This document shows, in pieces, positions 54,647 to 61,144 of a stretch of DNA of 64,000 nt (position 1 is the first letter of the stretch; each line of letters opens with the position of its first letter). The DNA lies in the NCBI RefSeq assembly GCF_052161655.1, contig NZ_CP197418.1, positions 682,001 through 746,000 on the forward strand. Reading direction: 5' to 3'. A program made the position numbers and the translations under genes. The DNA is from Novipirellula sp052161655 (GTDB lineage: Bacteria > Planctomycetota > Planctomycetia > Pirellulales > Pirellulaceae). The notes below the pieces were generated by a model that was not told the DNA's origin, searched no databases, and saw only the letters and a program-made list of their open reading frames with translations.

Positions 54647-55693
54647 CTATCCGCCGATCGAGTACATCGCTCGCGGTGGCGGCGAAAATCCATCGCCATC
54701 GATTCCATGGCTCGGTTTCTTTTGCCACACACAATCACGCACGACTTGGATCAGTTCATCGTCGCTGGCGCCACCGCGAAGCAAGTCGCGAATCGGCGAT
54801 TCGTCACTTGCAAACAAGCAATTCCGAATCGAACCATCGGCGGTGATCCTCAGTCGGTTGCAGGCTTGGCAAAACGGCTGCGACACCGAGCGAATAATCC
54901 CGATCTCGGCGCCCGCGAACTTTCCGTCCTCGGGCAAGCGAAATCGCTCGGCTGGCTGGGATGGAGTCTCACGCGGTTGCTCGATCAGTGTTCCGAAATG
55001 CTGTTCGATTAGCCCCAGCAAGCGGTCGCCGCTTAGCACCGAGTCTCGTTGCCATGCGCGATCAAAGTCGAGTGGCATGAACTCGATGAAGCGAATCACG
55101 ACTCCTTTGGACGCGGCAAACTCGATCAGCGAAACAAATTCGTGCTCCGTGATCCCCTGGATCGCGATCGCGTTTAGTTTGATCGACTCGAAACCGCATT
55201 GAATTGCCGCCTCGATTCCCGCGAGGGTTTCGTCGAGTGAGTCGCGGCGAGCCAGCTTTTTGAATTGCTCGCGATCAAGCGTATCGATGCTGATGTTCAG
55301 CCGTTTCAGTCCAGCGGCTTTTAATTTTTCGGCTTGCGCGGGCAGCAAAATACCGTTGGTTGTCAGCGACAGATCGGTCAGCCCCGGGATCCCGCTAAGC
55401 ATGGCAACAAACAGGTCCAATTCACGGCGGACTAGCGGTTCGCCACCGGTCAATCGAACATCGTTGATGCCGCAGCGGGTGACCAAGAGTTCAGTGAATC
55501 GATGCAGTTCTTCGAAGGTCAGCAGGTGATCGCGAGGCATAAACGTCGCATCGAGCTCGGGCATGCAATACGAGCAGCGCAAATTGCAGCGATCCGTCAC
55601 ACTCAGCCGAACGCTGGTATGGACTCGACCAAACGAATCAACCAGCGGTCGAAGGGGCGGAGGCGATTCGGCGGATGTCGAGTCTTGGTTCAT
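54647..55693 (-). CDS. moaA: GTP 3',8-cyclase MoaA
   Basis: 348 residues. The N-terminal radical SAM cluster is CNLRCSYCMP (C-x3-C-x2-C), preceded by LRPLVDSFGRVHTSVRLSVTD. The second iron-sulfur site at the C-terminus is QACNRLRITADGSIRNCLFA. The chain ends in GG (AMYSIGG), the conserved C-terminal glycines needed for activity. It performs the first step of molybdenum cofactor synthesis. No other moa gene lies next to it; the neighbours are a zinc-ribbon protein on the opposite strand and the SDR gene downstream. Confidence 0.95.
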   Translation of the reverse strand: MNQDSTSAESPPPLRPLVDSFGRVHTSVRLSVTDRCNLRCSYCMPELDATFMPRDHLLTFEELHRFTELLVTRCGINDVRLTGGEPLVRRELDLFVAMLSGIPGLTDLSLTTNGILLPAQAEKLKAAGLKRLNISIDTLDREQFKKLARRDSLDETLAGIEAAIQCGFESIKLNAIAIQGITEHEFVSLIEFAASKGVVIRFIEFMPLDFDRAWQRDSVLSGDRLLGLIEQHFGTLIEQPRETPSQPAERFRLPEDGKFAGAEIGIIRSVSQPFCQACNRLRITADGSIRNCLFASDESPIRDLLRGGASDDELIQVVRDCVWQKKPSHGIDGDGFSPPPRAMYSIGG

Positions 55694-55878
55694 TACTTTG
55701 CCGGGTGCCCGCGTGAATTACCGGAGAACGGCCCGGTTTGCAGCAGACTGCGTGATTTGCGACAGACTGCGGGGTTATCGGAATGTCCGTCACCCACTAA
55801 TCTACACGACTTGGTGGTTCTTTGATTCCCGGCTTGCTGGGAAAAAACAGCGGATTCCTCGATTGTTGCAGCACCGAA

Positions 55879-56145
55879 GTGAAAGACGATTCAAACTTTG
55901 CTTGCCCCCACTGCGGTGCCGAGCTGCCCGCTCGGGCGAAGTTCTGTCGCCATTGCGGTAGCAGTGACGAGGATGGCTGGAAAACAGAATCGGATGAAAT
56001 CGATGCGGATGATGACTTTGACTACGACGAGTACGTTCGCGAAGAGTTTTCCGAAAATACCGTCGTCAGCTCGAAACTGAAGACGTGGCAAATCGTTGTC
56101 ATCCTGTTGATCTTGGCTTCGATGAGTTTGTGGGTGCTCGGATGA
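55879..56145 (+). CDS. Zinc-ribbon protein with C-terminal membrane helix
   Basis: About 88 residues from a GTG at 55879; a TTG at 55822 is also open. A double-cysteine zinc ribbon is at the start (ACPHCGAELPARAKFCRHCG), followed by a very acidic stretch (DEIDADDDFDYDEYVREEF) and a single membrane helix at the end (IVVILLILASMSLWVLG). The stop overlaps the ATG of birA (ATGA at 56142-56145), indicating translational coupling. The tail-anchored layout suggests a cytoplasmic zinc finger at the membrane. Function unknown, and the link to biotin protein ligase may be only transcriptional. Confidence 0.75.
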   Translation: MKDDSNFACPHCGAELPARAKFCRHCGSSDEDGWKTESDEIDADDDFDYDEYVREEFSENTVVSSKLKTWQIVVILLILASMSLWVLG

Positions 56146-56957
56146 TCCAAGCCGATGAGGATGTGGACCCCAGCGGGATCCGAGTCGTGCAGTCGTTGTT
56201 GGACGATCATATTTGTGCTTCGGCGGTGTATCACCACAGCACGGCGTCGACCAATTCCGATGCTCTGAGCGAGTTAACCCAAGGCAACGTGACACAAAAT
56301 CATCTGCCGCGTTTGTACATCGCCGATCGTCAAACCGCGGGCCGAGGACGACAGGGGAATACGTGGCTTAGCAGTGATGATGCGTTGACGTTTTCATTGA
56401 CCGTAGCGTTCGACTTGCTTGCCGCCGATCGACGAGGCTTGTTGTCGTTGGCCGCAGGATTGGCGACGGCACGGGCGATCGAATTCTTGTTCGCTCCGGT
56501 GCGAGCGTATTTGAAGTGGCCTAACGACGTTTATCTCGCAGGCGGCAAAGTCGCCGGGGTATTGATTGAAACCAATCAAGCGACGCCCGACCGCGTCGTC
56601 ATCGGAATTGGGGTAAACATCAACGAGCAACCGAAGATCGATACTCCGGGAGCCGCATCGCCGCAGTCCTTGTTTTCGGCCACCGGGCGTATAGCGACCC
56701 GGTTCGAACTGCTCGATCCGATCGTTCGTGAATTAGTCGAAATCGTTGCATCGATCAAAGATTCGCCCAAAGAGGTCTTAGCCGAGTTTCGGTCGCGATG
56801 TTATTTGACAAATAAAGTGATCGCGTTTCGTGATCGTGGCGTCGATAACGAAGGCACCGTCGAGGGAATCGCCGACGACGGCTCGTTACTCGTGCAGACC
56901 CACGAGGGACTTCGTCGCTGTGACAGCGGCGAAGTGCGCCTAGTGCGACTCCGCTAG
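56142..56957 (+). CDS. birA: Biotin-[acetyl-CoA-carboxylase] ligase
   Basis: 271 residues from the ATG at 56142 that overlaps the preceding stop. The biotinyl-AMP binding site is ADRQTAGRGRQGNTWLS; the second conserved motif is YLKWPNDVYLAGGKVAGVLIE, and VIGIGVNINEQ follows. No DNA-binding helix-turn-helix lies at the N-terminus, so it is a monofunctional ligase without the repressor part. It attaches biotin to carboxyl carrier proteins in the cytoplasm. A C-terminal SH3-like domain (KVIAFRDRGVDNEGTVEGIA) is also present. Element A copy 3 begins 22 bases after its stop. Confidence 0.93.
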   Translation: MIQADEDVDPSGIRVVQSLLDDHICASAVYHHSTASTNSDALSELTQGNVTQNHLPRLYIADRQTAGRGRQGNTWLSSDDALTFSLTVAFDLLAADRRGLLSLAAGLATARAIEFLFAPVRAYLKWPNDVYLAGGKVAGVLIETNQATPDRVVIGIGVNINEQPKIDTPGAASPQSLFSATGRIATRFELLDPIVRELVEIVASIKDSPKEVLAEFRSRCYLTNKVIAFRDRGVDNEGTVEGIADDGSLLVQTHEGLRRCDSGEVRLVRLR

Positions 56958-56979
56958 CTCGGCTTATTCAGATCAAGAG

Positions 56980-57108
56980 TAGGCAGTTAGGCAGGAGTCT
57001 TTCAGTAAATTGGCCGTTTTGGCGCTAGCCACGGTTCCGGCGCTGAACCGGGGCTAGTGCCCAAACGGCTAACGGGATTTCACCCAATGATTCCTGCCTA
57101 CCTGCTTA
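56980..57108. repeat. Element A, copy 3 (129 bp, inverted)
   Basis: Inverted with respect to copies 1 and 2. Ends are TAGGCAGTTAGGCAGGA and TCCTGCCTACCTGCTTA. The hairpin centre is preserved (CCGTTTTGGCGCTAGCC pairing with GGGGCTAGTGCCCAAACGG). It lies between birA and a doubtful minus-strand small gene whose possible stop codon falls inside its right end. Confidence 0.88.
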
Positions 57109-57286
57109 GGCCCGACCAAGTAAATGCTTGCCCAAGCGGAACTTCGGTCGTAATCCGCTCGTATTTGCTGCGCGGACCGTGCACACTCGCCTCATGCATT
57201 TGCGCCGTTCCGGCAGCACGAAGTTGTACTCGGCGCACTAGGAAGTGCTTGCCGCGATTCCGAATCTCTGCTGCGGATTCACCCAT
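57098..57286 (-). CDS. Doubtful small protein overlapping a repeat end
   Basis: A 62-residue open frame with coding-like codon use (MGESAAEIRNRGKHFLVRRV to KYERITTEVPLGQAF). Its stop codon would be provided by the end of element A. No family is recognised. It may be a real short gene shortened by the repeat, or chance. No ribosome site decides. Confidence 0.3.
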   Translation of the reverse strand: MGESAAEIRNRGKHFLVRRVQLRAAGTAQMHEASVHGPRSKYERITTEVPLGQAFTWSGLSR

Positions 57287-57562
57287 TTCCCAAGACTACG
57301 CTATACTACTTGAAGATCAAACTGCACAGGCAAAACGCGATTCAGGACCAAATCGCTTGTCCGACTGGATGAAACGCGATCGAATGCCAACGCGTCACAA
57401 GAGACACTCGATAGGTGCGGTGGGTGATGCCATTCGCAGGAATCCATAAACCGTGCGTTTGGGAAACTTCCAGTTGCATCAGAGCGGTGGTGGTATCCGT
57501 TTTGCCGTTGGCTGAGTCTTTCACCGCCGCACTCTCAATCGTACCGTTATTCTGAATAGCTT
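57109..57562. other. Intergenic stretch, no sure gene
   Basis: Apart from the doubtful small frame at 57098-57286, nothing was recognised. A longer plus-strand frame at 57057-57449 starts inside the repeat and is not credible. Confidence 0.4.
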
Positions 57563-58039
57563 ATGGCAACCTACAGCATCAAATCAATGCTTGCCTGGAC
57601 GGCCTACCTGGCGCTTGCGTGCGTATGGTTTGCAACAAAGAGCCACTTTGTTGTCGCCGTTATAATGTTGGTGACCGCAGCGGTTCTTTGCTACTCCGCT
57701 GCAATGTCAGCCTTTGCGACTGGGCATCGACAGCGAAGCAACGCTGCGTTCGCTTTTGCTGGCATCGCTTTCTTGGTCTTCGACACTACGGGAACCTATT
57801 CGCTCTCATCGTATTTCTCCGACGTTTATTTACATGCGATTGAACCGAGCGAAATGACCTACAACGTGAGAGTCCCACAGCGAGGCTCAGTGAGCTCCGC
57901 ATATACCGTGACGGTTCCGCCCTTGGGGGACCGGGAACGAGTCGTTTTTCGATGCACGTCGACCATGGTTATCGCGATTGTTTCAACACTGATTGCTTCT
58001 TACGTGACGCGGAGAGACGAAAATCGAGTGCGACAGTGA
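57563..58039 (+). CDS. Small membrane protein of unknown function
   Basis: 158 residues with four likely membrane segments (about 8-25, 28-48, 62-82 and 133-150). Between the third and fourth is a soluble Val/Ser-rich loop (YNVRVPQRGSVSSAYTVTVP). No family is recognised. The next gene in the same direction begins 24 bases later, so the two may be co-transcribed. Confidence 0.7.
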   Translation: MATYSIKSMLAWTAYLALACVWFATKSHFVVAVIMLVTAAVLCYSAAMSAFATGHRQRSNAAFAFAGIAFLVFDTTGTYSLSSYFSDVYLHAIEPSEMTYNVRVPQRGSVSSAYTVTVPPLGDRERVVFRCTSTMVIAIVSTLIASYVTRRDENRVRQ

Positions 58040-58063
58040 CCGTAACCCGAACAACTCGCAAAA

Positions 58064-58480
58064 ATGATTTATCGAATCCTCGCTGATCTGACCGTTCTCA
58101 TTCACTTTGCGTATGTGTCCTACGTGCTCTTCGGACTGCTGATGACGGTGATCGGATGGGCGAGGAAGTGGCATTGGATTCGCAATCCATGGTTCCGCTG
58201 CATTCACCTGGCGATGATTTTGATTGTCGTCGTAGAGGCTTGGATGGAGATCACTTGCCCGCTCACCGATCTCGAAAAGTGGCTTCGCACGATGGCGGGG
58301 CAACAAACTTATAACGGTGATTTTCTGGCGAACTGGGTGCATGATGCGATGTTCTTTGATGCCGCCCCGTGGGTCTTTACGCTCGCCTATTCCCTGTTCG
58401 CGGTCGCAGTCGTGGCCACCTGGATCTGGATTCCACCGGTCTGGAATCGGAATCAATCGGTAACACCGACGAACGATTGA
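58064..58480 (+). CDS. DUF2784-type membrane protein
   Basis: 138 residues with four membrane segments. The N-terminal LADLTVLIHFAYVSYVLFG, then RCIHLAMILIVVVEAWM and CPLTDLEKWLR match the DUF2784 pattern seen in many bacteria. The HDAMFFDAAPWVFT segment includes conserved aromatic residues. Function is unknown. Likely shares a transcript with the gene before it. Confidence 0.85.
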   Translation: MIYRILADLTVLIHFAYVSYVLFGLLMTVIGWARKWHWIRNPWFRCIHLAMILIVVVEAWMEITCPLTDLEKWLRTMAGQQTYNGDFLANWVHDAMFFDAAPWVFTLAYSLFAVAVVATWIWIPPVWNRNQSVTPTND

Positions 58481-58520
58481 TCCGCATCCGGATACCGTCT
58501 TCATCTCGATAACGTCCAGG

Positions 58521-59474
58521 CTACGCCGCGGCTCGTCCGTTGTGCAGTAAACGGATTTCTTCGTCTTCGATCACATGGCAATGCGAGTCGCCACACAGAG
58601 TTGCCTTGACTCGTCGGTCGACACTTTTTCGCATTGCTTTGTGGTAGCCGATGCTGGCGGTGAATAACGTCATCAAATCCAAGAACTTGCGGTTCTCGCT
58701 CAGTTCGCTCGGATCCAAGTCCAAGTAGCTGTCCGATCCGAACGAGAACAATCGGCCATCGATTTCACCGATCGACTTGCCACCTACTTCGATTTCGTAA
58801 TCCGCTCCGATCGAAATCCAGCGGCGTTTCAGCACGACGTGGTGCATATGCCCGTCATGATAAAACGCAAATGTGAACAGCGACGGGATTCGAAACGTGC
58901 GATGGTTTTGCTGGATGTAGGTCACACATTCGCTGCGTGGCAACATCACCACCATCGACAACAAACTTTTGCCCGTGCCGATCGAGTTGTGGATTTCGGT
59001 GGTGGTGATCTGTTCGATCGTGCCACACCAACTGGTGCGTTCGTTCGATGTTTTGAACAGTTTTAAGACCAGTCGGCGTTTTTCGATCGCGCCGGCGTCC
59101 ATTTTCATCACGCAATCCTCGGCGAGTTTTTCGTCGAGTTGCTTTTGCTGCTTCCCGCTCAGACGACCCGATTTTTTGATCTGCTGTTTCAGCTCGGAGC
59201 GTCGTTGGTTCTGCAGCACATCGAGCGCGTCTTCCATCTCAGCCTTGTCGGCTTTCCAGACGTCGGTGCGCAGCCCCAGCATGTGCGACTTTTCCCAGTC
59301 GCCCGATTCGGGATCTTGCTCGGACACCGTCCCAACCACGTCCATGTTCGTGGTGAAGTGATTGGTGTCGGCCGTTTTCAACTTTTGCAACAATTCGACG
59401 TTGCTGGGGTGCATTCCCGGCAATGCCCACATGTCGACGTAGCGTCGACGTTGTTCGGGTTCTTTTGTGCCCAT
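58521..59474 (-). CDS. Orphan cytoplasmic protein, no family recognised
   Basis: 317 residues from the ATG at 59474, chosen because GGAGGGAG lies about 8 bases upstream; the frame is open to 59516. The sequence is hydrophilic without signal or membrane segments. Residues about 85-125 are helical, Lys/Gln rich (LQNQRRSELKQQIKKSG; SGKQQKQLDEKLAEDC). The C-terminal half has DGHMHHVVLKRRWISIGADY and GDSHCHVIEDEEIRLLHN, with paired His residues that could bind metal. Two Trp-containing stretches (YVDMWALPGMHPSN; SGDWEKSHMLGLRTDVW) lie near the N-terminus. The gene is alone on its strand. Confidence 0.8.
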   Translation of the reverse strand: MGTKEPEQRRRYVDMWALPGMHPSNVELLQKLKTADTNHFTTNMDVVGTVSEQDPESGDWEKSHMLGLRTDVWKADKAEMEDALDVLQNQRRSELKQQIKKSGRLSGKQQKQLDEKLAEDCVMKMDAGAIEKRRLVLKLFKTSNERTSWCGTIEQITTTEIHNSIGTGKSLLSMVVMLPRSECVTYIQQNHRTFRIPSLFTFAFYHDGHMHHVVLKRRWISIGADYEIEVGGKSIGEIDGRLFSFGSDSYLDLDPSELSENRKFLDLMTLFTASIGYHKAMRKSVDRRVKATLCGDSHCHVIEDEEIRLLHNGRAAA

Positions 59475-59609
59475 GTGCGTATCTCCCTCCGCCTCGATGT
59501 TCTCGCTCATCGGCAATTGCAGAGTGGTGCGTCCAATGAAAGGCCCGCATATCCCGCAAAATCGGAAAAGTTTGCCAAGCGGTTGCTTTGAGTAGAACGG
59601 CGCAGGCTT
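59475..59609. other. Intergenic stretch upstream of the orphan gene
   Basis: Promoter region of the orphan gene; no other signal recognised before element D copy 2. Confidence 0.4.
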
Positions 59610-59703
59610 AGAGGGTATCCGAAAAGGGGTCTGACCCTCTCCGGCGAGGCAAAAAACTCAACAAAAACGACTCCAAAGGGTCAGACCCCTTTTCGGATAC
59701 TCT
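59610..59703. repeat. Element D, copy 2
   Basis: Almost the same as 27741-27835, including the loop (CTCCGGCGAGGC, then CTCAACAAAAACGACTC). The right arm is identical; the left arm has a 2-base difference at its outer end. Confidence 0.9.
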
Positions 59704-59740
59704 CTTAGTGACATCTATTTCGTAGCGATGCGGCGGAAGC

Positions 59741-59832
59741 GAGCTGTTGATTGAGTGAGCCGCTCGCGCGCGAGCGGCCGGGTTTCACGCTTTACCCGGT
59801 GCCTGACGGCCCACGGCTCACGGATTCAATCC
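59741..59832. repeat. Element C, copy 2 (partial, inverted)
   Basis: Inverted relative to copy 1. It retains AGCTGTTGATTGAGTGAGCCG at one side as a short match, the inner octamers GTGAGCCG (59755) and CGGCTCAC (59814-59821), and ACCCGGTGCCT in the core. The other outer end is degenerate. Confidence 0.72.
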
Positions 59833-60001
59833 GCGGGGCCTCGGGGGGATTCGGAAAACCGAATTATTTGCACGGCTTTGCCGCCCTGGTGCGAAATGCG
59901 ACCTAGTTTTTAGTAACCCGTTGCTCTCTCTTCGTCCTCGCAATTCAAGTCTCAGTGGACGTTGCAGATACACCCCTTTCTTTAGGATGGAGACTTTGAC
60001 G

Positions 60002-61033
60002 ATGATCGTTCGCTGGATTGTATTGACGACCCTTTGTCTTTTGACGTCGTCGATGGCGCTCGGCACGACCCCTTCGGCATCTGCGGGTGCCGCGGTTGAG
60101 CCCGCCAGTCCTGCGTCGCCCCATTTGGTGGTGGGAAATCAGGCGTGCGTGAAATGTCATGCGGCAGAGATCGAAGTTTGGCGAGCAACGCCACACGCCA
60201 AGACCTTTGACGAGCTTCATCGTCGACCCGAAGCCAAACAGATCGCCGCCAAGCTCGGCCTAACTTCGATCAAAAACGCAGGCCGCTGCGTCGCGTGTCA
60301 CTACACTCAGCAAACCGATCTGGCGACCAACCATACCCACATTATCGCCGGAGTCTCTTGCGAATCGTGCCACGGTCCCGCCAAGAATTGGATTGATGTT
60401 CACCAAGATTATGGTGGCGAAGGAATCACGCGGTTGACCGAAACCGAAGCTCATCGCAAAGAGCGGATTGCTAACAGCATTCATGCGGGAATGCGGAATC
60501 CCGAGAACGTCTACTTGGTCGCTCAAAGTTGCTTGCGTTGCCACACCGCTGCGGATGAGCAACTAGTTAACGTCGGCGGTCACTCCGTCGGCAGTCTCGA
60601 TTTCGAATTTGTGTCGTGGAGCCAAGGTCTCGTTCGCCACAATTTTGTTCGTACCGATGGCAAGTCCAACGACGTCAGCAGCCCCGAGCGATTGCGAGTG
60701 ATGTTTGTCGCCGGGATGATTGCCGAGTTGGAAGCGGGACTGCGGGCGACCGCGGTCGCGACCGAGAAGGCAACTTATGGCATCACCGCAGCGAAACGCA
60801 CCGCTCGTGCCGCTGCAAAACTGAAAAGCGTGGCGGCCAAGGTAAACGCCCCCCTTTTGGACGAGATCCTTGGTGAATTTGCAAGCGTGAAGCTCAAATT
60901 GAACAACGCTGATGAATTAATTGGAGCCGCAGACCGGATCTCTCGGCTGGGGTTTGCCTTTGCCGATCAGGCGAATCCTGTCGAATTGGCCCCCATGGAC
61001 GCCTTTATTCCTGCTGCAAATCGATGGAAATGA
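60002..61033 (+). CDS. Secreted tetraheme cytochrome c family protein
   Basis: 343 residues from the ATG at 60002 (GGAG ten bases upstream); an ATG at 59987 is an alternative. A signal peptide (hydrophobic 5-20) precedes four heme-binding CxxCH motifs: CVKCH near 49, CVACH near 96, CESCH near 120 and CLRCH near 177. Distal His residues (TPHAKTFDEL; HQDYGGEG) resemble cytochrome c554-type or multiheme family proteins of planctomycetes. The C-terminal 130 residues are helical, without hemes. It should sit in the periplasm and carry electrons; the partner is not encoded nearby. Confidence 0.88.
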   Translation: MIVRWIVLTTLCLLTSSMALGTTPSASAGAAVEPASPASPHLVVGNQACVKCHAAEIEVWRATPHAKTFDELHRRPEAKQIAAKLGLTSIKNAGRCVACHYTQQTDLATNHTHIIAGVSCESCHGPAKNWIDVHQDYGGEGITRLTETEAHRKERIANSIHAGMRNPENVYLVAQSCLRCHTAADEQLVNVGGHSVGSLDFEFVSWSQGLVRHNFVRTDGKSNDVSSPERLRVMFVAGMIAELEAGLRATAVATEKATYGITAAKRTARAAAKLKSVAAKVNAPLLDEILGEFASVKLKLNNADELIGAADRISRLGFAFADQANPVELAPMDAFIPAANRWK

Positions 61034-61144
61034 GTTGTTTGCGTTAAATTTTCGCTAGCGGAGAATTGATTTGTCACACGTCAGCCTTTCAGCCATAATG
61101 TCGGGCTCTTGGTTAGTGACAATCCCCTTAGGCGGCCCCTCCCT

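Noticed and set aside
57057..57449. 130-residue plus-strand open frame after birA
   Set aside because: Begins inside repeat element A and lacks coding character.
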